A stretch of DNA of 64,000 bases from NCBI GenBank assembly GCA_027563935.2, contig CM050450.1, forward strand, positions 31,793,439 to 31,857,438, written 5' to 3'. The DNA is from Costus lasius (taxonomy: Eukaryota; Streptophyta; Magnoliopsida; Zingiberales; Costaceae). Every line of letters begins with the position of its first letter. Within the stretch, counting starts at the first letter, position 1. The notes under the pieces were generated by a model, which saw only the letters and a program-made list of their open reading frames with translations, was not told where the DNA came from and ran no database searches. Both the position numbers and the translations under genes were made by a program. Shown piece by piece: positions 47,801 to 60,150 of the stretch.

Positions 47801-48503
47801 TCAAAACGCGTACAGTAACAGCAGCAACCTGTGCCCCGTTTCCAACTCGTAGGTCTATCTCTCCAGGCTTCACCATTCTACATTTCTTGAGCCCCTGCAT
47901 ATTTGTACAAATATGAGCTCCACATGCGGTATCCAATACCCATGACATAGAAGTAGAAAGATTGACTTCTGTAACATGAATACCTGAGCTAGAAGACGAA
48001 GCCTTGCCTCTCTTCTCCTCATTCTGAAGTCGAACCATATCCTTTATCATGTGAGGTGGTCTTCCACATGAATAGCACTTATTATCCCTGACTCTTTCCA
48101 TCTTTATTTTCAGTGTTTTAGTTAAGCCTTTGGGCTCAACACACTGAATGTCTACTTTAGGAGGGTTGAGCTCAACCAATGTATTAAAGAGCTGCCTAAG
48201 ATTAGAAATGATTTCAGAGGCACTCTTAGATTCATATTGCCCTCTTACCTCGGGCGACATGTTGGTTAGCATCAATTGTGCAACCTCCAAAGTATCAACT
48301 TGATGCTTATCATAAGCATCCTTCTCAGCCGCTGAGGCCGAGCATGGAAGTGGCTCAGGAATTGGTTTCTCAAGGATATATAGTTTCCTCTCGAGCTTGA
48401 GCACAATTCTCAAGTTCATATACCAATCCTTTAAGTTGGATCCAACCAACTTATCCCTTTCCAGGGTAGATCGCAGTGACCATCTGCCATTGTTCACAGC
48501 CAT
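44899..48503 (-). pseudogene. E7 gag-pol (short Gag, one frameshift)
   Basis: The frame starts MAVNNGRWSLR at 48503 (a further in-frame ATG lies at 48551). Gag is about 160 residues: compared with E5 it lacks about 100 residues after NLRQLFNT, and the knuckle CYSCGRPPHMIKDM has Met for the last Cys. Then follow protease LDTACGAHIC, integrase zinc site (WHCRLAHIN...CEPCLLG), D-D-E core (HTDVCGSF, SDRGGEY, SERRNRT), RT with QMDVKTAFLNG and YVDD, and RNase H with GYTDASF and YCDNNG, ending LRLLNF at 44899. A one-base loss near 46326-46328 shifts the frame between integrase and RT. Apart from that no stop occurs, so Pol was lost recently while the Gag change is shared with E1. Confidence 0.92.
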
Positions 48504-50117
48504 TGTTCTACAACACCCAAGAAACAGCAGATTAGTACTACTTTGAATCATTTTAAACTGGACTTATTTTAAATGATTATGGCTCCCACTATTTTGATTC
48601 GAATTGACAACCCACAAAGTCAATCCGGAAGTTTAAGACTTCCTAGTGAGATGGGATCCTTATTTCGCATGAGGCTTCGCGTCCCACGAGGGTGGGATGA
48701 GATGCACAAAGTGACCCATGCTTCACAAGGTGGGCGCGCCGGCCGGTTGCTCCAAGCAACTCCCTTTATTGAAACAGTCTAGGCGTTTCATGTCCAGCGA
48801 AGGCTGGATACAACATGAAACCCTAACCTTTCAACGATGCCTCTAGAATTTCACCATGTGCCCAGCACATGTGAACTTCTAGTCAAGTCCATTCCTAACC
48901 GTTATGCCCAGGGCCAACGAGTTTCCTTGCGAAGGCACGTCCAGGTTAAAACTGGACTGGGGAAATCATTGTCACCACGCACTTTCTAAAGATAAGTGGG
49001 TGTGTCCCACGAGGGTGGGAAACAATTGACAACTCCACTGATCGATAGCTTAGTGAGGGCTACGCGTTAGAAGGCTACTAGACTTGATATTTCTTTGAGG
49101 GTTTTTAAGTCTCATCATCCTACATTTTATCTTATGTCTAACAATACAGGCATGCTCTCCTATAGTGATAACATAACGATAAAACATTTCAGGCATGCTT
49201 TTATCAGATAGGGAAAGCAGTGAAGGATGATGTGATCAAAGCCCTTTCAAGACATTGAATCAACTCATGCCTAAGGAGATTCAACTCTTGACATAGGACT
49301 CAAGCCCCTAAAATAGACCTAGCCTAGCCGCCCTCTATCTTGGTCCTCAAGGTCGGCTCCAAGGTCCTTCCCACATGGTTTAGCTCACAAACCCTAAGGG
49401 TAGACCCCAAAGGTTCGGCCAATGCCATGGTCTTTCTTTGTGGAGGATGCGCCACCATGCAAGAAGCCAAGTTAGCTAGCACACAAACCCAAGGGTTCGG
49501 CCATGCCAAACTTGCGCCACTATGCAAGCTTGTTGCGCCTCTTCCTTCGATGCATGCGCCAAGCTCCAAGTACATGCGCCACCCTAATCTTCTTCTTTGA
49601 AAAAGGAAAAGCGGCACGCAGGCCTCACAAGGATACATCACAGGCATGCAAAGGTGGCTTGACTAATGATCACAACATCATGCACAATCAAGGTATTTAC
49701 TCATGCAATTCTACATGCTCATGAAAAACATAAAATCAGAAATTTTACTTTTTCATAAAACTAGTCTCTTCTTTTCATCTTCTTCTCACAAATCTTTTGG
49801 TTAATTGCGATTTATTTTTCAAGACGATTTCAGAGATCCTTTCGGCTAGCAATTTTGTCATATCAAGAGACCTGGCCAGTCCGAAGACACAATGCCCGTC
49901 CTACTTGACAAAATTACGTGCGCCTTTGATCTTTAAATCAAACAAGAAAAATAGTCCAAAAATCCAAAAGAGATTGAGAGGATGATAGAAACAAGAAACC
50001 CTAATTTTTCTACTTTTAGAAAAATTGATTGCCATGCATCATGCTATTTACGAAAATAGAGACATGGCATGTGAGCATGAAAGAAAAGCATAAAACATCG
50101 TTCGAGGCTTGCAAGTC
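48504..50117 (-). other. E7 5' leader (non-coding, about 1.6 kb)
   Basis: No coding region is supported. On the minus strand TACTAAT (complement of 48531-48537), a pyrimidine-rich run and TTGTAG (complement of 48508-48513) precede the gag ATG by a few bases, resembling a branch site and 3' splice site. The GC-rich GGCGCGCCGGCCGG near 48734-48747 is native, since E1 has a related version. Confidence 0.6.
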
Positions 50118-50129
50118 GCTCTGATACCA
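50118..50129 (-). other. E7 primer-binding site (initiator tRNA-Met)
   Basis: The minus strand reads TGGTATCAGAGC, one base after the 5' LTR end. Confidence 0.88.
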
Positions 50130-50130
50130 C

Positions 50131-52124
50131 TGTTGGGAAACCCCGGGGACATTTTACAATTTATCAGAGTCATGGACATACATATTTGCACAGCGGAAGA
50201 ATGTCCCCGAAACAGGCCGGTCCCAAAAACCCAGTGAAGATCGCATGCAAGGGAGTCGACACGATGAGTTAGGAAATACCTTAGAGCAAAGAAGAGAGCG
50301 ATGCCGATGTAGGCGTCCAAGTGTCCGCCCTCTGCAGTCTCACACACACGGATCTCTTGAGTTCTCTTCTTCCTCGCCCGGTGCTAGCCTCGGGAAGAAG
50401 ATCCAAGCCTTGTGCTCCCTCTTCAGTACTTGCGCCACCTCCAAGGTAGAAGCGCCAATTGATAAAGAAGAGAGGAATAAGGAGAATGCCGCCAAGCCTT
50501 CAACTCTCTTGCGCCAAAGGAGGAAGAAAGGATGAAGCTTGCGGCTAGGGTTTGATGGAAGAAGAAGATGCGCCACTTCTTGGAGTTGTCGCCCTTCAAA
50601 CCTTTGGTTTCGCCCCTCCTCTTGTATTCACGCCTTCAAGAGTCGATCATCCTTATGAGGGGGCGATTAGGGTCTCATTTATAGGGCAAGAGGCGGTTAG
50701 GGTATGGGCTAGGATCAAGACAAGTGTAGGGCTAGGATGAGGAGGTTTGAGATAAGGAAAGTCTCCAAGACATTTCCTTAATTCTCATTCAACCTTTCCT
50801 CATTAAGCTCCACGCCTTCCTTGTGCGCCAAGGCCTTGCCTTGCGCCCCAAGTAATGCCTTAAAGGCATGCATTCGATTAATGGAAGAGGGCTAGGCGCC
50901 AATTGCTTCCTTAATGAAGCAATTTTGCCACCCTAACCCCATTATGCCCCTTAGGCGCCAATGGGGTTGGGTCTCTCCCCATTATACCCTTTTAGCCTCT
51001 CATCTCTTCATGAGAACTTGTTATTGGGTCTCATTGGATAATGAGCTAGCCCAAACGCCATTACATGGGTTGATTAAGCACTTGGATCCAATCCAATGCA
51101 ACCCTAATTCAAATGTGACCAACCATGGTCAAATACGGGTCAACCTACCAAAAATGAAGTTTGGCTCCAATAATATTCTTCCATCTCATCAGGCCCATTG
51201 GCGCTGATGAAATCTCCCAATAAGATCCGAGTTATCCAATAACTCGATCATAAGGCTTCCCGATCAATACGAGAACTCAAGTATCAAGGTGTGCGACCCT
51301 GTAGGTTCCTCTGACGCTGGCAGTGCTGACCAAAGGTCACCACAAGCAGTGAGTGGCACCTAGCAGTGCATCGCTGCTACCCAGGTCATTGGAATGGATA
51401 TCGACATCGACATCCCCATCATCGCAACTAGGTACAGATGCATTACAGTCTCTTTGCCGAACTGATATCCGATTGGACAAGTGTGTCACCACTTGTTTTC
51501 ACCCAATCACATGGCTATGACTAAATCAGGTTCTTACCTGGGTATGGCCATACACTTTCAGTCATAGAACCATAGAGGAGCTCCATGGATATCAAGCTTC
51601 CCAAAGGAAGGGGCAAATCCTATGTCTGTCCATTGACCTTCTCATATGGGTCGTGACACGCTCAATGATAACCTTTATGACCTTCCAACTACGGCAAGGT
51701 GTTAGGTTGCATCAAAGCAAGTCTCTAACCATATAGAATGATCAATGACCTCAAGTCAAGGTATCAATGCATCTCCTGTCACTTATGAGGATAACTCATG
51801 ACACCAAGTCATAGCCTCATAGCGGGTCTATCCAGTATATCCTCCCATAATATACCCATGTGTCTGCGTTAGCACCCCGTGCCTAACCAGCCCACATACC
51901 AGTTTTACAAGTACCATAGTTGTCCCATATCTACTAAGGTACATTGACTGGGGATGATTATTTGAGCATAGATCCAATCTGTCTCCAGGGACATTATCAT
52001 GTAAGTACACAATCGCAGGTGTAGACAGACAATGATAACGACAATGCCAGAATGATATATAAATATCAATGTCAAGTAGTACATAAGTTGACCAAAGCTA
52101 GGTCCTAGGGCATATACACCAACA
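50131..52124 (-). repeat. E7 5' LTR (family A)
   Basis: This 1994-bp partner of 42884-44877 has its TATA-like CTATAAA at 50678-50684 (minus). Confidence 0.93.
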
Positions 52125-52129
52125 GTGTA

Positions 52130-53321
52130 TATGACACAACCTGAAGGTTTCACTAATCCATCAGATCGTCATAAAATATGCAAGTTAAAGAAGTCCATTT
52201 ATGGACTTAAGCAAGCATCTAGAAGCTGGAATATTCGTTTTGATGAATCAATATGTGAATTTGGTTTCATCAAGAATGAAGATGACCCGTGCGTATATAA
52301 GAGGTTTAGTGGGAGCGTGATTACTTTCCTAGTCCTCTACGTCGATGATATCTTAATCATTGGAAACGATATTCCTGAACTGCATGCTGTTAAAGCATGG
52401 TTAAGAAAATGTTTCCAGATGAAAGATTTAGGAGAAGCAGCCTATGTATTAGGTGTGAAGATCTACAGAGATAGATCTAAGAGGCTTCTCGGGCTGTGCC
52501 AGAGTACTTACATCGATAAAGTCCTGGAGAGATTCCATTTAGAAAATTCTAAAAGAGGATATCTTCCAGTCAGACATGGTCTGAATCTTTCAAAGAGTCA
52601 GTGTCCACAAACACAGACTGAGAAAGATGAAATGGACAATACGCCTTATGCTTCGGCTATTGGGTCCATTATGTATGCGATGTTGTGTACTCGCCCAGAC
52701 GTCGCTTACGGGTTAAGCATGACCAGTCGATTCCAAGGTAATCCAGGTCAGGCGCACTGGATTGCAGTCAAGAACATTTTGAAATATCTTCGGAGGACCA
52801 AAGATATGTTCTTGGTGTATGGTGGTCAGGAAGAACTCAGTATTGAAGGATATACTGACGCTTCGTTCCAATCTGACCAGGATGATTTCCGATCGCAATC
52901 AGGCTATGTTTTTAGCTTGAATGGTGGAGCAGTGGTATGGAAAAGTTTCAAACAGTCTATCGTTGCTGATTCCACAACAGAAGCCGAGTATGTTGCAGCC
53001 TCGGAAGCATCCAAGGAGGCAGTGTGGATTCGTAAGTTCGTTCAAGAACTTGGTGTTGTTCCTTCGAGTGCAGATCCTTTGGTTATCTTCTGCGATAACA
53101 CTGGAGCAATCGCACAAACAAAGGAACCACGGTCGCACCAGAAGTCCAAGCACATACAGAGAAGGTTTCACTTGATCCGGGAGATCATTGATCGTGGTGA
53201 GATCAAAATCTGCAAGGTTCATACAGATGACAATCTGGCTGACCCGCTTACCAAGCCTCTGGCGCAGCAGAAGCATGAGAAGCACTGTAATAACATGGGT
53301 TTGAGATTTCTCAACCATTAG
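52130..53321 (+). pseudogene. E3 pol, 3' part: reverse transcriptase end and RNase H
   Basis: This resumes RT after E7 with YMTQPEGF, continues through YVDD and RNase H (GYTDASF, TTEAEY, FCDNTGAIAQ) and ends GLRFLNH at the normal stop 53319-53321. It has no internal stop and about 398 codons read through from the TSD. It is the C-terminal piece of the frame at 40191-42878 and has no start of its own. Confidence 0.93.
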
Positions 53322-53330
53322 ATTAAGTGC

Positions 53331-53341
53331 AAGTGGGAGAT
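53331..53341 (+). other. E3 polypurine tract
   Basis: AAGTGGGAGAT abuts the 3' LTR. Confidence 0.78.
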
Positions 53342-55025
53342 TGTTGGGGTATGCCCTTAAGGCTAATGTTTGAGGCCTTGGGATTCTTTCAGTATCATGT
53401 ATAAACTCTTATGTTTATAAAGGCAATGGTTGTTATTCAGTTTGTTACATTGTCTGCTGCAATAAGTGTGCTTCTGAATAATGTCTCAATGCTGTTCAGC
53501 TTGGCTGACATGCTGTCATGTCCTTAGTCGAGATATCTTGGTGAACTTGAGACAGCCTTGATATGATTGAGACTAATATGTGTTCTAATCTTATAGGATG
53601 CTTCGAGCATGGAATAAGATGTAGACTCATGGGTACATTGGATGTACTGGACAGACCCTACTAGGATATTCAATTGCTTGTCACAATGTGAATAATCCTT
53701 GTATGCAACAAGTGGCATATGTCCTCTGACTTGAGATCACTTGTGTTTCTAAATGATGATTGTCATTGTTTTGAGGTAGTTCGATATCATTTAAAACATA
53801 ATGGCTATAGACTATCTTGGATAATGATCATGAGTCAGGTTAGGACACTAGTGATAGATATAGGATTGCCGTCTCCTTGTTTGGAGTGTGATGTTCTAAA
53901 GGGGCCCCCCTGGATGAGGTGATTGAGAAAGTGTATGGCCATACCCAGGTGACTATGTTCATCTGATCTAATCATGCTCATCATATTGGAGCTACAGGCT
54001 TGACACGCTTGTCCAATAAGAACATCCAGTGGCAAAGGAAACATGTATGCCTAGTGAAGTGGATTCACACTTGTGCTGTGGTTTGGGTGTAGTCTTGGAA
54101 GACTCTTTCCTTTATATTGGGAGACAGTGATGTGTTGCTAGATACCCCTCACTGATCGTGATAACGTGAGTTATCGTTACCGACATTTGAAGGAAACCCT
54201 TAGGGTCGCACAATTTGATGATATGGCTTACTTAAGTCACATCGTGTGGACTGAATTGTTTTGGTTCAGTTTAAAGGGATTTAAACTCTGATTGTAAGTG
54301 AGATCTGGTCTGATCATGTTTGATTGATTAGGGCTTGAGATCGGTAAGCTTCGATCGAGAGAGTTGATGCTAGATCGGTGAGATCAGGAGCATCAGGAGA
54401 TGAACGGTTAGATCTGGAGCCTTAGGGTTTAATAGTGATCTAGACCAAATGCTTGGGTTGATTGATCTTTGAACCAAATTGAAATGCATTCAATTTGCTT
54501 GAACCGGTTCACATGAGTGAACGCATGGTTCAATGCATGAAGGCATTTTCTTTGGTCGGTTATGAGATCATGGGTGCATGACTTCTATTTTTGGAAAGTC
54601 ATGAAGGCCACTTCCCAAAACGCCTCAACGCCAAAAACGAAAAAGCGTTCGCTTCTTCCTTTGGACGCTCACACTCTCGTGGGTTGAAGGTGTTGACGAC
54701 AAGGAGGTCTCGGCTAAGCATCCAAGTCATCTCATCCCTTCCATTCGACAAGCACCCTTGGAGAACCTTGCTAGCACAAGGAACACAAGGAGTAGTCATC
54801 ATCCTCTTGTGTGCGTCACCTTTGGAGGAGAGCCCTTTCGCCATCTTCTTCCAAGACGCCATTCGAATCAATGGCTATGGTATGTTTTCATTTGATCCAT
54901 ACAAGATAGTTAAGTTGATCATATATCATACATGCGATTGTTGAAACCCTAGTTTCCGCTATGCCAAAAATCTTGATGCGCATAATAGGGTTTATTTCGC
55001 CCCCCTCATGAAAGGGGTTCCTACA
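53342..55025 (+). repeat. E3 3' LTR (family B)
   Basis: This uninterrupted 1684-bp LTR is equal in length to the reassembled 5' LTR. The U3 hairpins are at 54125-54154 and 54160-54175, and the CATGACTT hairpin is at 54577-54603. Confidence 0.94.
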
Positions 55026-55030
55026 GTATT

Positions 55031-56091
55031 TGTCATTTTCCCTAATAAACAAGGCTCATAAGTATCAAATTCCTCCAAGGAACTTAAATCTAACAACCCA
55101 TTTGCATGGAGTTGTTGAATGCGATTCTTATTTATATGGGCTAATCGACAATGCCATAGGAAAGCACCAACTGAACCACTCAGTTTGGTCCTTTTGTGCT
55201 TTATGTTACATATAGAGTTATCCATGTCCAACACATATAGACCATTGCATAATGTACCCTTTCCATAGAACATATTTGCAAACGAAAAAGAACAAGAGTT
55301 TTTATTTATTTCAAATTTAAATCCTTTCCTTGCCAAGCAAGGAATGGATACAATGTTCTTAGTAAGCGAAGGTACACAATAGCAATTATCTAACTCTAGT
55401 TGAAGTCCAGAAGGCAAGGAGAGAGTCAAAACTCCTACAGCAACTTGTGCCCCGTTTCCTACTCGTAGGTCAATCTCTCCAGTCTGCACCGATCTACTTT
55501 TCTTGAGCCCTTGCATATTTGTACAAATATGAGCTCCACATGCGGTATCCAATACCCATGACATAGAAGTAGAAAGGTTGACTTCTGTAACATAAACACC
55601 TGAGCATGAAGACGAAGCCTTGCTTCTCTTCTTCCCATTCTGAAGTCGCACCATGTCCTTTAAAATGTGAAGTGGTCCTCCACATGACAGGCACCTGTTA
55701 TTTCTGGCCCTTTCCATTTTTAATTCCATTTCCTTTGTTAAGCCAATCGGTTCAACACATGGAATTTCAACTTTAGGAGGCTTGAGCCTAACCAATTCAT
55801 TAAAGAGGTGCTTTAGATTAGAAATAATCTCAGAAGCTCGGGCGACATGTTAGTTAGCATCAATTGTGCAACCTCCAAAGTATCGGTCTGATGCTTATCG
55901 TAAGCATCTTTCTCAGCCGCTGAGGCCGAGCATGGAAGTAGGTCAGGAATAGGCTGCCTAAGGACATGGAGCTTCTTTTCAAGCTTGAGAACAATTCTCA
56001 AGTTTATATACCAATCCATCAAGTTGGATTCAACCAACTTGTCCTTCTCTAGAAGGCATCGCAGTGACAGTCTGCTATTGCTCGTAGTCAT
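55031..56091 (-). pseudogene. E1 gag, protease and integrase zinc site (broken)
   Basis: Gag starts MTTSNSRLSLRCLLEKDK at 56091. A 28-bp deletion relative to E7 near 55840 shifts the frame after LTNMSPE. The next frame (from 55795) has the knuckle CLSCGGPLHILKDM, again with Met for the last Cys, and the same missing Gag block as E7. Protease reads LDTACGAHICTN. The integrase zinc site reads WHCRLAHIN...DTYEPC, with Tyr where E7 has the first Cys. The left edge is the E3 insertion, and integrase continues at 7322 and below. The final residues of the 267-codon frame (after GKMTNT) belong to the E3 LTR. Non-functional. Confidence 0.9.
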
Positions 56092-56263
56092 TATTCTACA
56101 ATAACCAAGAAAAGCAGATTAGTACTACTTCAAATCATTTAAACTGGACTTGTTTTCAAATGATCATGGCTCCTATTATTTTAATCGAATTGACAACCCA
56201 CAAAGTCAATCGGGAAGATAAAGACTTCCTGGTGAGATGGGATCCTTATTTCACATGAGGCTT
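56092..56263 (-). other. E1 5' leader, gag-proximal part
   Basis: On the minus strand TACTAAT (complement of 56118-56124), a T-rich run and TTGTAG (complement of 56096-56101) precede the gag ATG, matching E7. Solo LTR E8 interrupts the leader at GGCTT (56259-56263). Confidence 0.6.
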
Positions 56264-58149
56264 TGTTGGTGTATATGCCCTAGGACCTAGTTTTGGTCCA
56301 CTTATGTACTACTTGACTTTGATATTTATATATATCATTCTGGCATTGTCATTATCAATGTTTGTTTACATCTGCGCACATGTACTGACATGATAATGTC
56401 CCTGGAGATAGATTGGATCTGTGCTCAAACTATTGTCCCCAGTCGATGTACCTTAGTGGATATGGGACAGCTATGGTACTTGTGAGACTGGTATGTGAGC
56501 TGGTTAGGTACGTGGTGCTAACGCAGACACATGGGTATATCATTGGAGGATATACTGGAAAGACCCGCTGTGAGGCTATGACTTGGTGTCATAAGTTATC
56601 CTCACAAGTGACAGGAGATGCATTGATCCCTTGACTTGAGGTCATTGATCATTCTATATGGTTAGCGATTTGCTTTGATACAACCTAACACCTCGCCATA
56701 GTTGGGAGGTCATAACGGTTGTCATTGAGCATATCACGACCCATATGAGAAGGTCAATGGACAGACATAGGATTTGCCCCTTCCTTAGGGAAGTGTGATA
56801 TCCATGGAGCTCCTCTATGGTTCTATGACTGAGAGTGTATGGCCATACCCAGGTAAGAACCTGTTTTAGTCATAGCCATGTGATTGGGTGAAAACAAGTG
56901 GTGACACACTTGTCCAATCGGATATCAGTCCGGCAAAGAGACTGTAATGCATCTGTACCTAGTTGCGATGATGGGGATGTCGATGTCGATATCCATTCCA
57001 ATGACCTGGGTAGCAGCGATGCACTGCTAGGTGCCACTCACTGCTTGTGGTGACCTTTGGTCAGCACTGCCAGCGTCAGAAGAACCTACAGGGTCGCACA
57101 CCTTGATACTTGAGTTCTCGTATTGATCGGGAAGCCTTATGATCGAGTTATTGGATAACTCGGATCGAATTGGGAGATTTCATCAGCGCCAATAGGCCTG
57201 ATGAGATGGAAGAATGTTATTGGAGCCAAACTTCATTTTTGGCAGGTTGACCCGTATTTGACCATGGTTGGTCACACTTTGATTAGGGTTGCATTGGATT
57301 GGATCCAAATGCTTAATCAACCCATAGGATGAAGTTTGGGCTAGCTCATTATCCAATGAAGCCCAATAACAAGCTCTCATGAAGAGAAGAGAGGCTAAAA
57401 GGGTATAATGGGGAGAAACCCAACCCCATTGACGCCTAAGGGGCATAATGGGGTTAGGGTGGCAAAATTGCTTCATTAAGGAAGCAATTTGCGCCTAGCC
57501 CTTCTCCCTTGATGGTATGAATGCCTTTAAGGCATGTCTTGGGCTGATATGGTACTTGGGAAATTATGGAAAGGTTGAATGAAGTTTATGGTAAAGTCTT
57601 GGAGACTTTCCTTGCATTAAACCTCCTCATCCTAGCCCTACACTTGTCATGATCCTAGCCCTTGCCCTAATCTCCTCTTGCCCTATATATGTGACCCTAG
57701 CCGCCCCCTCTATTATGATTCATCCTTGGAGGCGTGAACATAAGAAGGGAGCGAGAGCAAGGAGCATTGGCGCAATCTCTTCCTCTTCCATCAAGTGGCC
57801 GCAAGCTTCTCCTTCCTTACCTCTTGGCGCATCTTTCTCTCTTGGTGGCGCAAGGTGGTTGGAGCATCTCCCTAAGGCTTGGATCTTCTTCCCGAGGCTA
57901 GCACCGGGCGTGGAAGAAGAGGACTCGAGGCATCCGTGTGTGTGAGACTGCAGAGGGCGCACACTTGGGCGCCTATCACGACATCGACCTCATCTTGCTC
58001 TGAGGTATTTTCTAACTCATCGTGTCGACCCCCTTGCATGCGATCTTCACTGGTTTTTGGGACCGGCCTGTTTCGGGGACATTCTTCCGCTGTGCAATGT
58101 ATGTATGTGTCTCTGAAAAATTGTAAAATGTCCCCGGGGTTTCCCAACA
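56264..58149 (+). mobile_element. E8: solo LTR of copia family A in the E1 leader
   Basis: This is a 1886-bp LTR, TGTTGGTG to CCCAACA, flanked by GGCTT at 56259-56263 and 58150-58154. It lies opposite to E1 and has no internal region, so it is a solo LTR. A TATA-like CTATATAT is at 57683-57690. The ACAAGT/ACTTGT hairpin is at 56894-56913. Confidence 0.93.
57683..57690 (+). promoter_or_regulatory. TATA box of solo LTR E8
   Basis: CTATATAT in the context TTGCCCTATATATGTGACC, the same position as in E9 (61566-61573). Downstream lie E1 leader sequences in antisense, so any transcript would be antisense to E1. Confidence 0.55.
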
Positions 58150-58154
58150 GGCTT

Positions 58155-59556
58155 CGCGTCCCACGAGGGTGGGATGAGATGCACAAAGTAACTCATGCTT
58201 CCTAAGGTGGGCACGCCGGCCGATTGCTCCAAGCAATTCCCCTTATTGAAATAATCTAAGCATTTCATGTCCGGCAAGGGCTGGATACAGCATGAAACCC
58301 TAACGTTTCAACGATGCCTCTAGACTTTCATCATGTGCCCAGCACATATGAACTTCTAGTCAAGTCCATTCCTAACCGTTATGCCCAGGGCCAACGAGTT
58401 TCCTTGCGAAGGCGCACCCGATTAAAACAGACTGGGGAAACCATTGCCACCACGCACTTTCTAAAGATAAGTGGGTGTGTCCCACGAGGGTGGGAAATAG
58501 TTCACAACACCACTGATCGATAGCTTAGTGAGGGCTACGCATTAGAAGGCTACTAGACTTGATATTTTGAATGAGGGTTTTTGAGGTCTCAATTAGTTTT
58601 ATCTTATGTCTAGCATTACAGGCATGCATTCCTATAGTGATAACATAACGATAAAACAATACAGGCATGCTTTAGCAGATAAGATAAGCAGTAAAAGAAT
58701 GATGTGATCATGACCTATTCAAGACGTTGAACCAACCCATGCCAAGAAGGAGGTTCAACTCTTGACCTAAGACTCAAGCCCCAAGAACTAGACCTAACCT
58801 AGCCGACCTCTATTTTGAACTTCAAGGTTGGCTCCAAGGTCCTCCAAGGGTGAATCACCATCTTGCAAGGTCCAACATACCTAGCTCACAAGCCCTAAGG
58901 CTCGGCCATGCTATGCTTGTGCCACCAAGCAAGCTTGCACCATCTTGCATGCGCCACAAATCCAAGTAGGGTGCTTGTTGCGCCACCATCCAAGATGCAC
59001 CACCAAGCTCCTTCCCTTAATCTTCATCTTACTTTTACAAAAATAAAGAAAAAGATGGCACGCAGGCCGCACAAGGATACATCACAGGCATGCAAGGGGG
59101 CTTGCCTCATGATCACAACATTATGCACAATCAAGGTACTTACACATGCAATTCTACATGCTCATGAAAAACATAAAATCTGAAATTTTACTTTTTCATA
59201 AAACCAGTTTCTTTTCCTCATCTTCTTCTCACAAATCTTTTAGTTATTCGCGATTAATTTTCATGATGATTTCAAAGATCCTCTCAGCTGATAATTTTGT
59301 CAGATCAAGAGACTCGGCCAGTCCGAAGACACAATGCCCGTCCTACTTGACAAAACCACGTGCGCCTTTGATCCTTAAATCATGCAAGAAAACAAACCCA
59401 AAAATCCAAAAGAGATTGAAAAGGTGATAGAAACAAGAAACCCTAATTTATCTACTTTAGAAAAACCGTGCGCCATTCATCATACAATTTCAAAAATTGA
59501 AATATGGCATGTGAGCATGAAAAGCATGAAAAACATCGTTCGAGTTTTGCAAGTCC
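58155..59556 (-). other. E1 5' leader, PBS-proximal part (non-coding)
   Basis: This aligns with the E7 leader (48665-50117) by eye and has no supported gene. Confidence 0.65.
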
Positions 59557-59567
59557 CTCTGATACCA
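59557..59567 (-). other. E1 primer-binding site (initiator tRNA-Met)
   Basis: The minus strand reads TGGTATCAGAG, one base after the 5' LTR end, then G where younger copies have C. Confidence 0.82.
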
Positions 59568-59568
59568 C

Positions 59569-60150
59569 TGATGGGAAACCCCGGGGACATTTTACAAAAT
59601 TTCAGAGATGCAAACACATTGCGCAGCGGAAGAATATCCCCGAAACAGGCCAGTCCCAAAAACCTAGTGAAGATCGCATGTGAAGGAGTCGACACGATGA
59701 GATAGAAAATACCTTTAAAGTGAGATGAGGCCGATGTCGTAGAGGCGCCCAAGCGTGCGCCCTCTGCAGTCTCACACACACGGATCACCTCGAGTCCTCT
59801 TTTTCCACGCCCGGTGCTAGCCTCGTGAAGAAGATCCAAGCCTTGTGCTTTTTCCTCAAGCCTTGCGCCACCTCCAAGGTATATGCGCCAAGAGGAAGAT
59901 GAGGAGAAGGAAGTCGCCAAAAACCACCAAGTTCCTCACGCTAAGAGGAAAGGAAGATGATGTGTTGTGGCTAGGGTTGGATGGAAGAGAAGTGCGCCAC
60001 TAGCCCCTTGATGTCGCCCCTCAAGTGATCACGCCATCAAGGAGAAAATTGTATCGTGAGAGGGGCAGCTAGGGTCTCTATTTATAGAGGCAAGAGGCGG
60101 TTTACATGTGGCCACAATTTAAACTTAAGTGGGCGGCTAGGAGAGGATAT
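59569..60150 (-). repeat. E1 5' LTR, R-U5 side
   Basis: The LTR end reads TGATGGG instead of TGTTGGG. About 26 differences from the 3' LTR over 577 bp were seen by eye. A TATA-like site is at 60078-60087 (minus). Solo LTR E9 is inserted after GATAT (60146-60150). Confidence 0.9.

Larger units (their letters stand above)
42884..52124 (-). mobile_element. E7: Ty1/copia element, family A, in E3 reverse transcriptase
   Basis: E7 is 9241 bp, TGTTGGG to CCAACA, flanked by GTGTA at 42879-42883 and 52125-52129. Both LTRs are 1994 bp with about 8 differences by eye. On the minus strand: 5' LTR 50131-52124, PBS 50118-50129, leader 48504-50117, gag-pol 44899-48503, PPT 44878-44887 and 3' LTR 42884-44877. 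Gag is short and its knuckle incomplete, and one frameshift breaks pol. Confidence 0.95.
7328..55025 (+). mobile_element. E3: Ty1/copia element, family B, plus strand, hosting E4, E6 and E7
   Basis: E3 runs from TGTTGGGG to CCTACA, flanked by GTATT at 7323-7327 and 55026-55030. Its pieces are the 5' LTR (7328-7533 and 25748-27225), PBS 27228-27239, leader (27240-28874 and 40007-40190), gag-pol (40191-42878 and 52130-53321), PPT 53331-53341 and 3' LTR 53342-55025. Both LTRs are 1684 bp once E4 is removed and differ at about 9 sites by eye. Without its inserts it is about 9.1 kb. It is disabled by a stop at the Gag-protease junction and by E7 inside RT. Confidence 0.93.

Noticed and set aside
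48734..48747. A GGCGCGCCGGCCGG run that looks like joined rare-cutter sites of a cloning vector
   Set aside because: It is within the E7 leader, and E1 carries a mutated version (GGGCACGCCGGCCG near 58208), so it is native.
50245..50535. Reading frames of 96 and 78 codons in R-U5 of family A LTRs (also 42998-43329, 50340-50576)
   Set aside because: These are low-complexity leader sequence on opposite strands of the same LTR, with no domain or conserved start among E1, E8 and E9.
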